Under the pieces are notes generated by a model. It saw only the letters and a program-made list of their open reading frames with translations, was not told where the DNA came from and ran no database searches. This document shows, piece by piece, positions 43,412-53,739 of a DNA stretch of 64,000 nt. Both the position numbers and the translations under genes were made by a program. Every line of letters starts with the position of its first letter. The first letter of the stretch is position 1. Source of the stretch: Isoetes taiwanensis (taxonomy: Eukaryota; Streptophyta; Lycopodiopsida; Isoetales; Isoetaceae); assembly GCA_021234155.1 (NCBI GenBank), contig JAJEKV010000030.1, positions 8,305,890 to 8,369,889 of the forward strand, written 5' to 3'.

Positions 43412-44363
43412 GGTACATCATCCACTCATCTATTAGCATTGTATTTGTTTTGGGGTCCAAATGATATAATTGGATTTTCCCTTTATTTTTCGTGGGTAGT
43501 TCGCATGTGTGCGGCTACCCACTGTCCACCATTGTAGAAAATCTGCTGAGATGAATGAGAAGCCTATAGGGCGGTTTGTTGGTTTCTTGCGAGTCCCATT
43601 CTAGAATGGACATGGTGGGGTATAGCATCATGCATAGGTAGTGATAATATTATGGACATGGTGGGGATAAGGGGAGCCAAGGTATAGGAAATAATACCTT
43701 CTTCACCTCGTCTCCTCCTGCTCCACCATGTCCATTAACTCCAATTGGATCGAGAAGTATGTATTTGATCATTGATGCCTTACAAATTAGTGCACATTGA
43801 TGTTCATTATTATACATGTTTCTAACAACATAGTCGATAACCATAACGTATCTTCTGGCAATGGCAATCTTCCCATTATTATGGATAATAGTTTTATGAT
43901 ATTCTTGCAACTATTAACAAATGTCTAGATAATGTACCTACATGACCACGACACTATGGTTTCCGGTTGTCAAAGGTATTTGTCAAATACATTTACTTAT
44001 CGTCTAACTTGTGTTGCTGTTGATGTCAGATTGGTTATGACAAAAATTGGTAATGCGTCATCTGGCAAGGTAAGGAAAATATTAGTTTGATAACAAACAT
44101 GGAAATAGAGACTTGTTCGGACATTTTTTTCCTTCAAAGTTTCGTCCCAAATCAGTTCATGTCGAGATTCCTTAAACTACACCTAATGGGCATGAATTTT
44201 ATGGGTTCGATATAGATATCACTTATGCAAGCTTATTTTCTTGAGTGGCAACAATAGCATATCTTTCTACTTCAACTCCAAGAAGATTTTTTTATAAAGA
44301 ATAATTCATATTTAAGGATTCTTGCATCACATTTCGAGTTGAGTTTGATATTATGTCTATGTT
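43412..44363. other. Non-genic DNA left of element C
   Basis: TGGACATGGTGGGG occurs twice (43607, 43655) and CACCATGTCCAT once in reverse (43723). I see no gene. Confidence 0.5.
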
Positions 44364-44368
44364 GCTTT
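44364..44368. other. Target-site duplication GCTTT, left of element C
   Basis: It matches 57935-57939. Confidence 0.85.
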
Positions 44369-44514
44369 TGTGACGTTCCAGCACAGTATACGCTCCCAGG
44401 ACGTATATTGTACTGCCACGCCACGCGTACACGCCACCCCGATTGACGTGTACGCCAACGTATAGCCAAGTGGGTAGCCCTAGGGGGCAACTTGCTAAGA
44501 ATGTGCATTAGTAT

Positions 44515-44700
44515 TAATGTGCACATTTTCCAATGTACACATTAATGTGGGCACACATTTCCATGGGGCCACTTGATGCCAAGTGGGCCATACCCATAGG
44601 TGCAAGTAATGTGCACATTTTCCAATGTACACATTCATTAATGTGCACACATTTCCATGTGGGCACATTTGGCCACCTAGCCCTTAAAGGCAAGTGGGCC
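44515..44700 (+). repeat. 92-bp tandem repeat in the U3 of the 5' LTR of C
   Basis: TAATGTGCACATTTTCCAAT with GTACACATT starts at 44515 and again at 44607. The same arrangement occurs in the 3' LTR near 56292 and 56390. It may be a transcriptional enhancer repeat. Confidence 0.75.
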
Positions 44701-44738
44701 CATTACCAATTATCCCACATGCCAAAAGGGGATAATTG

Positions 44739-44813
44739 GAAACCCTAGCCACCCCCCCTTGTCTATATAGGGTAGGAAACCCTAACTAACCTAATTTTCG
44801 ATTTTAGGGTTTC
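44739..44813 (+). promoter_or_regulatory. TATA box and telobox cluster in LTR C
   Basis: TATATA at 44764-44769 is bracketed by AAACCCTAG upstream, AAACCCTAACT just downstream, and TTTTAGGGTTTC further on. Teloboxes near transcription starts are usual in plant ribosomal-protein promoters. Confidence 0.5.
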
Positions 44814-46145
44814 AGAACTCGCTTTGGTTTGCCTCAACAACCAAAACCGCATCGAACATCGCTGGGGAGAATTACATCCTTAGTTTCTCGAGATTCGGCG
44901 TTTCAACAGATGGTCGAGCTCAGAGGTCGGGAGGAGCCCCTCAAGGATCAGGTATTTGGCCAATTAGATAGTCTAAACCCTATTTTAGGCATTGAATCAA
45001 AGAGGTTTAGCCTATTAGACGCCCATAGCAGCCCTCTGGAACTCTAGATAGCGATTCTAACTAAAGAACCTAACTCTATGATATAGATTAGATCTTGTTC
45101 TTTAGTTCTTCCGTGATGTACATGGATGATGTATCTCTGTGAACTCCTTGTATTGGGAAGGGGGTAGAGACCTAAAGCTTTGTAGTTGACGCTCCTAGAG
45201 TAGCCTCTCTAGCACTGCTTGTAGTTGCGGCCGCGTGTACAATAGCCCCGCTTTGGTGTTGTGTTCTTAGGGTCGAGGTTGATAAGGGTGGCTGTGGTCC
45301 ATAGCGGTTGCTCTCGGGATGTAAAGTCTACCGGAGAGCACCGCAGACTAGCGCTTAATACTCGTGGACCGCGCGTGCACCCCCAAAGTATGAGTTCGAC
45401 ACCCGCTGGGGATAAGAAGCCGTGCCGGCGGCGGTGCCACCGGGGGTTTCAGCCCGAGGCCATGTGTTGCGATGGTAGTGCCGGCACGGGGATCGGGACT
45501 GGGCCGCGGGTGGTAGTTCCCTTCAAGTGGGTTAAAGTCGAGTACGGACCGCTGATGTCCTCTAGTGCCGCTATGGCATTGATCATCCGGTGGGAGGGAA
45601 ACCTCCTTACCGCCTCATCGGGTGCCGGGGAGATGTAACCGGCTATAGCCCCTTTGGCTATGATCCCGAGGCAGCTACGGTCCAACCCCAAGTTCTTCAA
45701 CCTATCGCAAAGTGTACACAGGAGGGGCGGATGGAGTGGACAACCCTAAGCCATGTTCTTATGCCAGCCAAATCCATTGCCATGAATTGCCTGCGCAACG
45801 AACTCCCGGAGACCCAAGCCGCCGGGCCATCCCTTTGAGTCCGAGCCTTGGGTAGGATTCCCTATGTGATGTGCTGATCCTTGTCTATGCAGATATGTGG
45901 AGGGCCATCCTTCGTGATGGTCATATGATGTTGATGTATGTGCTACCGACATGTATGTTTACGCTTCCGCAGCCTAGGTAGGCCCCGAGGGGAGACGGGT
46001 GCAATGACCCTTCCACTCTTCCCATGGAACCCGCCACGGTTGCGGCGTCATGTGGAGGGCCCCCATTAGCATGGAGCTGGTATGGGGATGAACTCTGCTT
46101 GTATACGGTGAGGGCACCGTGATACCAGTAGGGGACGCCACAAGC

Positions 46146-46156
46146 TGGTATCGAGC
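46146..46156 (+). promoter_or_regulatory. Primer-binding site of element C (tRNA-iMet)
   Basis: TGGTATCGAGC is the standard TGGTATCAGAGC with one base missing in the CAG. Confidence 0.8.
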
Positions 46157-46230
46157 TATGTTCTTGGAGACCAAGAGCAAAGCACCGCCATGTTCCCAAA
46201 GAGCACTAACTTGATAGGATCCTCAAACCA

Positions 46231-46263
46231 AAAAAAATGAGAAAAATTTTTTCTCATTTTTGT
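46231..46263. repeat. Hairpin in the element C leader
   Basis: AAAATGAGAAAAA pairs with TTTTTCTCATTTT in a near-perfect hairpin about 90 bp after the LTR. Confidence 0.6.
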
Positions 46264-46349
46264 AGTTTATGCTAAGCTAGTAAATGTGCTTAAAAAGAAT
46301 AGAAACGAAAAAGACTAAAATTGATGAGCCAACATCCAAAAGTAGGGTG

Positions 46350-46418
46350 GTCTCACACGTCAAAGCGCCAGACGATTTCTACATTTTAGAAACGGGCCGG
46401 GCGCAACAACATGCAGAC
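46350..46418 (+). repeat. Hairpin module repeat, copy 1
   Basis: Starts GTCTCACACGT, has the inner ATTTCT-ACATTTT-AGAAA stem-loop and GGGCCGGGCGC; the right arm is decayed (AACATGCAGAC). Confidence 0.7.
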
Positions 46419-46541
46419 ATTCAAACTTTGACACCAAAAAGTTGTAAATTACAAAGAAAATATCTTGATAATTCTAAATTTAAGCTAAGAATTAGTAGGT
46501 TTAGCATATTACATGTTAATTTATTAGTAGGCCCCACCATG

Positions 46542-46608
46542 TCTCACACGTCCGCGCAGTAAGGTGTTTCTAGATTCTAGGAATGGGCCGGGCGAAACGG
46601 TGAGACCT
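46542..46608 (+). repeat. Hairpin module repeat, copy 2
   Basis: GTCTCACACGT to GGTGAGACC with GGGCCGGGCG between, 192 bp after copy 1 and 72 bp before a TATA box. Confidence 0.75.
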
Positions 46609-46679
46609 TGCTTAATTAAGTGTTTTAGATGCCTTAGACAACCCAAAAAGGTAGTTTAAAGTTGACCTAAAATTGGCCC

Positions 46680-46688
46680 TATAAATAG
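46680..46688 (+). promoter_or_regulatory. Internal TATA box 1 of element C
   Basis: TATAAATAG follows the first hairpin pair and lies 109 bp before an ATG (46789). Confidence 0.5.
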
Positions 46689-46788
46689 AACCGACCCCTC
46701 CCATTTTCCCCGCTCTTCCCGAGAACTTCGCCAGATTGTCAAGGCGATCTTCTCGGGCGCTGAGCTCCAATCGACGAACCGAAAAATG

Positions 46789-47010
46789 ATGGCCCGCACA
46801 AAGCAGCATCGCAAGGAAGCCTAGCCGGCGGATCCTCCAGCCGCCGCGGCCCGCCTTGTTCATAGCATGCTTCGAACGCTTTCTCCTCCGCCGACGGATC
46901 TTCGCCGAAGCGAGGAATCGTGGCCTGGACAGAGCACCATACGTAGATCTTGGAGGACGATCGCCGATGTCATGAGCGAGATCCTCAATGAAATTGAACG
47001 GCAGGAGGCG
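46789..47010 (+). pseudogene. Short ORF with histone H3-like start in element C
   Basis: The first codons after TATA box 1 encode MARTKQHRKEA and then a TAG; reading through, the frame stays open to a stop near 47012 (ending NEIERQEA). ARTKQ is identical to the first residues of mature histone H3, and RK follows as in H3 ARK, but nothing beyond resembles a histone. I recall gag-type proteins of plants that start MARTK, so this may be the N terminus of a gag-like protein. Downstream, basic frames continue to about 47590 in several phases (Arg/Glu/Gly-rich). Confidence 0.35.
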
Positions 47011-48120
47011 TAAAGTTGCAGCAAAGCAGCAGGAGCAACACCAAGGGGACGCCAACACACGTGAGGAGCAGAGGGAACAGCGAACCCACCCATAGGCCAA
47101 GAACCACCCCAGATGAGATCCACCCGCAGGAGGAGCAGGTAGGAGAGGAGCAAAAAGCACGGAACTCACCCCGAGGAAGAGGCCGACCTAGCACGCCGGC
47201 CCATGGGCACGAAGTCAAGGAGCCACGGAGCGAGATTACAGGATCGGGAAGACACCGGGAACCTAAGAAGAGGAGGGCCAAGGCCATCAAGGCGGCAAGA
47301 GGAAGCTCGTGAAGGTTGGGAAGAGAGCCAAGGTCCGTCATCAACGAGCCGCTTCGGGAGGGGAGACCCCGCCCACCACCGACGACATTCGACCAAGACT
47401 ACGCGTCGGGCGCCGGACGGGCAAGCTCTTCAAAGCCCCCGGTTGTAGAGGAAGAGGCACACGCAGCTGCACGGCCCAAGAGCAGGAGGAGGTCGGGCAG
47501 GTGGCTAAGCCCCCACCATTTCCGACGTGGGATAGGGTCAAGGCCCCACGGCCGCAGCTGGAAGCTTCACGTAATAGACCCCTTTAAAGGTCTATGAGAA
47601 GAGAATGAGGGAGCACAACGCATATATGGCTAAGTGGGAAGCCTACAACACCTATTACCAGAGCACCGGTAAGAACGATCGGGCGGCACCCGACTAAGAG
47701 CCGACACTAAAGCCCCTCCACCAAAACCCAAGGCCCCACGAAAGCACCCGGAAGAAGAAGAGGGGCAAGAAGAAAACAGAGGAAGACAGGGGCACTCAAG
47801 GAGATCCGCCACTTCCGTAAAAGTTACGCTCCTCGATTCCCCGCGGCGCCATTCCGCCTGGTCCGCTAAGTCATCCAAGAATACAACACCGGACATGCGG
47901 CGCGATGTGACGAGATGTTGCTTTGGTTTGCAAGAGGCGTCAAGCCCACTTGGTGAAACATTTTGAAGATTCAACGGCCGCGCAAAGGCACGCCAAGAGG
48001 GTTACCCTCATGAGGCAGATATGTATCTTGCCGCACACATCAAGGGAGAACGCCTTGAACCTTGTAAATGATGTAAAATTTTGTTAATATAAAGAAATTT
48101 TGTGTAAATTAAGTGTCCAA
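47010..48120 (+). pseudogene. GC-rich broken coding-like region in element C
   Basis: Several overlapping plus-strand frames are rich in Arg, Gly, Glu and Pro (for example PRGRGRPSTPAHGHEVKEPR near 47170). None shows a capsid core or a zinc knuckle. It may be a decayed first ORF, driven by TATA box 1. Stop codons and frame changes are frequent. Confidence 0.3.
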
Positions 48121-48199
48121 ACCTGTTTAGATAGGTCAAGATATCGATCCCTAGCCTTCGTTTTAATTAAATTGGAGTTTGGAGCAGAATTGAGACGAT

Positions 48200-48266
48200 G
48201 TCTCACACGTCGCGCCAGACAGATTTCTACATTTTAGAAATCGGGCCGGAGCTTAACGTGTGAGAC
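48200..48266 (+). repeat. Hairpin module repeat, copy 3
   Basis: Best-preserved copy: GTCTCACACGT at the left and ACGTGTGAGAC at the right are perfectly complementary, with ATTTCT/AGAAAT inside. Confidence 0.85.
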
Positions 48267-48399
48267 CATGCCCAAAAATGCCCAAAACAGCTCCAAATCG
48301 ACCAAGTAAGGGGTCAATTACGCCTAACTCGATGAGATTAGTAGAATTACAGCCTTAGATCACCTAAATTGAGTAATCCTAGCCCAATTAGGGACCCAT

Positions 48400-48464
48400 G
48401 TCTCACACGCCGCAGCCAGATGATTTCTACATTTTAGGAATCGGGCCAAGCAACGTATGAGACC
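48400..48464 (+). repeat. Hairpin module repeat, copy 4
   Basis: GTCTCACACGC to ACGTATGAGACC, 200 bp after copy 3. Confidence 0.8.
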
Positions 48465-48641
48465 CCGCACTCATGTCATCACCAAATGATCCCCAAATTG
48501 CACAATAGGTTCAGTTGCTCTCCCTAGCATGCTCAAACTCTAGAAGTAGTCTTCAAACTTGCAATTGCATCCCTTAATAGATCAGAATTAACTAATCCCA
48601 AGAAAATCTAGGTCATCCAAAAATTAGGGTTTTCCCCTTTC

Positions 48642-48650
48642 TATAAATAA
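48642..48650 (+). promoter_or_regulatory. Internal TATA box 2 of element C
   Basis: TATAAATAA follows the second hairpin pair and lies 122 bp before an ATG at 48764. Confidence 0.5.
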
Positions 48651-48763
48651 GTTCCCCATTTCTCAATTGGCACCCCTCGCAAATTTGCTCCCCCCCGCTT
48701 AGGCGATCTTTCAGCTCCCTCGAGGCTTACGCATCCGTTTGATACTCCCTTCCTTGCTAGATC

Positions 48764-50280
48764 AATGGCCACCGCTGATTTTGGACGATGGGTACAGCCA
48801 AAGTGCCCATGCCATCGAGGCGATGTCAATGACATCTTCCAAGTCTTTGTGAAAGAAATTGACATCCGTTTACTGAACGCAACCCCAAAGATATATAGGT
48901 GAAGCGGAATTTCAGGCTAGGGTAGGACCCTCCCTTGTCCAAGTCCCCCTTGCATAGGATACTTCGTTCCCCGCCCCTGCCCCTTCAGTACTTTGGGCGA
49001 TGTCCCCAACATCGCCAAGTACTTGACCAACAAGGCGCAAAGGCTACCCGACTACATGGTCCCGACAAACCAACAGGGACCAAGTACTTCTCTTACATCG
49101 CCGCCTCTAGCCATCTTCTTATCCCACCGAGCCGAGAACCCAATAGGGGCAACATCTATCCCTCCGATGGAGGTAGACCCCATAGCCGAAAGCAGAAGGA
49201 AGGGCAAATGTCGCTGCAAAGATCAACAAGAACAGAAGCAAGAGAAGACGAAGAAGAGTGGGGACGACGAAGGATACACTGAGCTCGACTTCTGGACGAA
49301 GAATCCGCCAAGGAGAGCGGAGAGCTGATCAACTTCGAAAGCATGGGGGCATCAGAATTGCTCCCCACTTGGGCTAGGCATCACAAGCCTAGCCCCTATC
49401 ATCATCGACGGAGAGGAGTATCTACTCCTCGCCGACATCCGTAACCTCCCCGAATGTAGGGAGAGGGAGCTGATTGGACTAACTACTCCACCACCGGCGG
49501 CAGGCGACCGGACGACTTCATCGTCAGGGGAGCATCGACTTCCCGCCCAAGTGAGGGAGTCCGACACCTACACAAACGGGGAGACGACCCCCGACATCCG
49601 TGCTTATAGCAAAGATCGGGCAATTGATGGACGAGGGGAGCCGCCAACAGAGGAGGAGTTCCTCGCCTCCAAGAGCAGAGATGGGGATCCGTGGGGAAGA
49701 CCACGAGTATCCTAATGCCGGGTCCTCCAATATCACATTTGCCAAAAGGAGAAGGAATCGACCTCGTGGAGGCTCGACCGCACAATTGAAGACTACGGGA
49801 GCTTCATCAAGTAGAGGTCGACGAGTACCGGGGCCACAGAAATGGAGGCCAAACAAGCTTGAGAAACTTCACGACACACAACGACATGTGTCGCCAGTAC
49901 TACTTACCATCGCTAATGGATGGGAGAATAGCGGTAATCCACCGCAAGTTCAGTCCCGTGAGGCTAAGAAGGAGTGTTTATGCCGATTGCACTCTCTCAG
50001 TTTGCCGCAGCATGCTCAATAGCAAAGAATGTCGACTATGCCGCCTTTAGTCAAGAGGGCAATGGCACTTGACCTCTTCGACTTCGCCATCCCCCACCGA
50101 CGCCGTGGGAGATTAGCAAAGGATCGCGCCCTTACATCCAAACGCAGGTAGAAGACCCGGTGAGAGCCATCCAGGAGGCTCAGGCAAGCATCATCAAGAA
50201 CTTGGGTCACTGTGAGGGACGGCCCAAGTTAAGAAGTTTCTTGAAGACAATCCGTCTTACCGGGGCGATTTCAAGACTAG
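48764..50280 (+). pseudogene. Second broken coding region of element C (unrecognised)
   Basis: Starting at ATG 48764 (MATADFGRWVQPKCP), coding-like segments shift between frames: AKYLTNKAQRLPDYM near 49013, LGITSLAPIIIDGEEYLLLA near 49370, and LRNFTTHNDMCRQYYLPSLM near 49858. The last two have the look of real globular protein. I do not recognise the family; a gag-like or accessory protein of the element is possible. It ends near an AT-rich stretch (50290-50440) that resembles a 3' untranslated region. Confidence 0.3.
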
Positions 50281-50289
50281 TTAGACTCT

Positions 50290-50445
50290 TGATCCAGGAC
50301 TTTTTTTTTGTATCTAAAATATTATATGATATATAAATACAATTTCATTTGCACTTTAAATGTTTTATTGATGTATGTTGCCCCACAATTATACCAACAA
50401 ACATAAACAATGCAAGAGAACAAATGGAACTAACCATATAGCCAT
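50290..50445. other. AT-rich gap inside element C
   Basis: Base composition drops sharply compared with both sides. I see no gene; it may be the 3' end of the preceding transcription unit. Confidence 0.35.
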
Positions 50446-50449
50446 TAAT

Positions 50450-51990
50450 CACTTGTGGATGCAGCTAGAGGGCTAAAAGCCGTGGGGAACGACAACCGCG
50501 AGACCTTATAGAAGAGCAAACCCCGCCTGCACCACCCCCAGGCAAGGAACCTATTTGAAGATAGGGAACCCATGACCCCAGAAAGCAGGAGATAGCCCAG
50601 ATGAGGACGGATCCGGAGCAGATAAAGGCATTCTTCGTCCGCGGCGCGGGGAGTGGGTTCGGTGGGCAATGCTCGGGATTGCCGCAAGCATCAGCTCCGG
50701 AGGGAAGGAAGGGACAGGAAGAGGAGCAAGAGAAGGAGATCCCCCAAACCGGAATCTTCCGACTCAAGTTCAGACTCGTGACCGGACTCGAGGAAGAGGA
50801 AGAGGTGCTCGGGGAACCAACAGAGGGAAGGCAGAGGAACACCCCGGAGGGACGACAAAGAGATACCAGGTGGCCTCCGACTACCCGGAAGAAGGTAGAT
50901 TCGCGACCGGCAACGATGGAAGGCCCTGAATCGAACGATTCTCGGGGAGAACAGGTCGCTTGGAAAAGAGGCATGGTCGGGACTAAATGAGCGAATCACG
51001 GAAATGCTTATGGCATGAAGGATAAGGACAAAGGCGAGTTGCAAACGCCCAACTTGAAAGGAGCCGCCGGATTTGGTGGAAGGGATATGCAAAGGCACAC
51101 GGCTTAAGCAGGGATGCTTGTAAGTTTAGAAAGTTTGCTAAAGCCTTCAAAGCGCCATTACGCTCCAAGGGAACATAAGTCCAAAGATGATGCAAAGTTT
51201 TATAAAGTTGCAAAGAAGGCAACAAATCAGCCAGTAAATATACAGAGGAATTCATGAGGCTAAGGTCAGATGTGCCGGGTTGGGAGAGAAGCATGCAAGA
51301 GAAAGCTATATCGAGGGGTGAATGAGGAGATCCGCAAGCTTGTGAGAGCAATAAACCCGAGGACAAGACGGGCGTAATCCAAGGCTATAAGCTTGCAAGG
51401 GTCGTGACCTCGTAATAGCGGGCACAAGCAGCAGTGATTTCCGGGAGAAAGGCAAGGCGACAGAAGCTATAGCCCTGTGGCAGCCGATCCCAGTCCAAAT
51501 TTAGAGCCCCATATGGTGGGAAACCAGGGAAGTAAAGCAGGAGAAGAAGCAGTGTCCTTTAAGGACAAGGTGAGAGGTCAAACTACTCCAAAGCAAAGGT
51601 AATCCTTTTGCAAGCGATGCCCAAGGAAAAGAGGCAGGAGTGCATAGAAAAGCGCTTTGTGCTTCAGGTGCTTCCCAAATGGGCCATAGGACAAAGAACC
51701 TGCCCTTACGCCATGAGTGCAGCTCTAGCGGAGTTGGGAGATTGGGAAGCCCGGTCGGACGACGACGGCTAAGAGGCCCGCGACTATATTCGTGGTGAGT
51801 GTCATATCTTTGCCGCAATAGATACAGAGCAAGCAGAGAGCCAAGATAAGGTAATTTCCACAAAGAGGGAAGGCTAAAGCTAAGTCATTCATAGTCTTGA
51901 TAGACTGTGAAGTAGCCATAACTTTGCATCCCCGGGATGGTTCAGATGTTGAAGTTGAAGCCGCTAAAGTCAAAACCAAGACCCGTTGTT
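50450..51990 (+). pseudogene. gag: Probable gag region of element C, heavily decayed
   Basis: Position directly before the protease argues for gag. A plus-strand frame at 50601-50990 is Glu/Arg-rich (KGQEEEQEKE), followed near 51030-51100 by KDKGELQTPNLKGAAGFGGR and near 51180 by DDAKFYKVAKKATNQPV. I could not find a capsid core signature or a CCHC knuckle. Longer minus-strand frames here are low-complexity shadows. Confidence 0.35.
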
Positions 51991-52009
51991 TTAGCAAGTG
52001 GTGCAAGAA

Positions 52010-52152
52010 GGCGACGGGCGGGCAAGAGAATTAACTTCGACATCGACTTGCCGTGGATTAATATCCGTGATGGGAGCAGAGGTAATGGGCATTGGAAAGT
52101 ATGACTTGATCATAGGAATGGAATACCTTACAAAGGGGGGCCATAATCGACC
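52010..52152 (+). pseudogene. Element C aspartic protease, C-terminal remnant
   Basis: Across two frames the segment reads VMGIGKYDLIIGMEYL, then [15 protein letters not shown], which is the end of a gypsy retropepsin (DxIIGMDWL-type motif). The active-site Asp region upstream is not readable. Confidence 0.6.
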
Positions 52153-53202
52153 GTGGAAAAGCGGAAGGTGACCTTCCCAACCCCCGACGGCAAGATCATT
52201 GAGATAACAGTAACGGTTGTTCCCATCATGCAGTGCATGTCTTCTAAACGGCTGTTCAAGTGCATCAAGAGTGAGCAAGTGGCATATATCTTCAAGCTTG
52301 AGATTAGTGAGCCGGAATCAGAAGGAAGCAAAGAAGACAACGCGCTCAGCAAGTTGCCGAAGCAAGTATCTCAGCTAATCACGGAGTTCCATGATCTCTT
52401 TCCAGATGAGATCAAGCAGCTCCCTCCTTATAGGGGAGTCGAGTGCGAGATAGCACTCGAACCTGGAACAAAGCCAACAAGTAAGGCTCCATATAGAATG
52501 ACAACACAGGAGTTGTCGGAGCTGAAGAAGCAGTTGCAGGAGCTGCTCGACCTAGGGTTCATTAGACCTAGCGTCTCGCCGTTTGGAGCGCCCATTCTTT
52601 TTGTCAAGAAGAAGGATGGATCTTTGAGAATGTGCATAGACTATAGACAGTTGAATAAGCACACCATTAAGAACAAGTACGCGCTCCCAAGATCAGACGA
52701 CTTGATGGATCAGCTCCAAGGTGCAAAGATCTTCTCCAAAATCGACTTAAGGTCAGGATATCACCAGATCAGGATAAAAGAAGAAGATATCCATAAGACC
52801 GCCTTCAGAACGCGGTATGGGCATTATGAGTTCACAAGAATGCCTTCGCTTATCAAATGCCCCGCAACGCTCATGAGGCTCATGAACGATATCTTCAGGG
52901 AGTTCCTGGACACCTTTGTGATTGTTTTCTTTGACGACATTTTGGTGTATAGCAGATCCCTTGAAGAGCACGTACAACACTTGAGAAGAGTGCTAGAGAA
53001 GTTGAAGAGGCACCAGTTGTACGCCAAGTTGTCGAAGTGCCACTTCGCAACAGAAAAGGTGGAGTATCTAGGTCATGTGATCTCAGCAGAAGGCATCTCA
53101 ACAGACCCCGCCAAGATTGAGGCCGTCATTCAAAGGGTCGGGCCCAAGAATGTGCATGAAGTCAAGTTTCCTCGGCCTAGGGGTACTACAGGAAGTTCGT
53201 GA
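52153..53202 (+). CDS. Element C reverse transcriptase (open frame)
   Basis: The 349-codon frame is the longest intact coding segment in the window. After the protease tail it has the connecting [19 protein letters not shown] (about residue 90), fingers [20 protein letters not shown] (about 145-164), motif [15 protein letters not shown] (about 196-209, catalytic Asp), TRMP at the start of motif B, then motif [11 protein letters not shown] (about 258-267, both catalytic Asp). The usual FGLTNAPATF of motif B is replaced by [14 protein letters not shown], a notable departure. YLGHVIS closes the palm. A frameshift at about 53180 (KFPRPRG...) separates the thumb. Confidence 0.85.
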   Translation: MEKRKVTFPTPDGKIIEITVTVVPIMQCMSSKRLFKCIKSEQVAYIFKLEISEPESEGSKEDNALSKLPKQVSQLITEFHDLFPDEIKQLPPYRGVECEIALEPGTKPTSKAPYRMTTQELSELKKQLQELLDLGFIRPSVSPFGAPILFVKKKDGSLRMCIDYRQLNKHTIKNKYALPRSDDLMDQLQGAKIFSKIDLRSGYHQIRIKEEDIHKTAFRTRYGHYEFTRMPSLIKCPATLMRLMNDIFREFLDTFVIVFFDDILVYSRSLEEHVQHLRRVLEKLKRHQLYAKLSKCHFATEKVEYLGHVISAEGISTDPAKIEAVIQRVGPKNVHEVKFPRPRGTTGSS

Positions 53203-53735
53203 AGAACTTTGCTAAGATAGCAGCCCCGTTAACAGACCTGACGAGGGCAGAGAAGGTGAAAGATTGGGTAGAGCATTGGCACAAGAAAGCCCAAAAGGGG
53301 TTTGAATTGTTGAAGGAAGCTTTAACAACGGCCCCAGTTTTAACCCTGCCGGACCCGGAGAAAGATAAGCTTGTAGCAACAGATGCGCAGTAAGATAGCT
53401 GTGGGGCGTGCTTTATGCAAGAAGAGCGTGTGGTAGCGTATGATTCCGTGAAGATGAACGACGCGGAGACGCCGCTACCCAACGCACGCATCAGGAGTTG
53501 CTTTGCGGTTGTCGTGGCATTAAGAATATGGAGGCATTATCTATTGGGAAGGAAGTTCCAGTTGGATACCGACCATCAGAGCCTCCAATATGTATTCACG
53601 CAACCACACCTTAATCTGAGGGCCGAGGAGATGGATGGAGTTCCTCAAGAATATGACTTTCATATAGTCTACAAGCTTCGGGAAGCTCAATGTGGTAGCA
53701 GATGCGCTTTCAAGGCATCCCCCGACAACTAGAGT
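53199..53735 (+). pseudogene. Element C RNase H
   Basis: FAKIAAPLTDLT and HWHKKAQKGFELLKEALTTA mark the connection domain, followed by APVLTLPDPEKDKLVATDAQ with the first catalytic Asp; a stop follows at 53391. After a frame change, VVALRIWRHYLLGRKFQLDT and DHQSLQYVFTQPHLN give the later Asp-His block. A frame change near 53690 precedes the NVVADALSR-type tail (seen as VADALSRHPP in the next frame). Confidence 0.75.
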
Positions 53736-53739
53736 GCAT

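Larger units (their letters stand above)
44369..46142 (+). repeat. 5' LTR of element C
   Basis: Starts TGTGACGTTCC and ends GACGCCACA. TATATA lies at 44764-44769. Telobox sequences AAACCCTA follow at 44739 and 44777, and TAGGGTTT in reverse near 44806. Confidence 0.9.

Noticed and set aside
46789-46824. Histone H3 gene
   Set aside because: Only the first few residues match; no histone fold follows, and it lies inside a retrotransposon.
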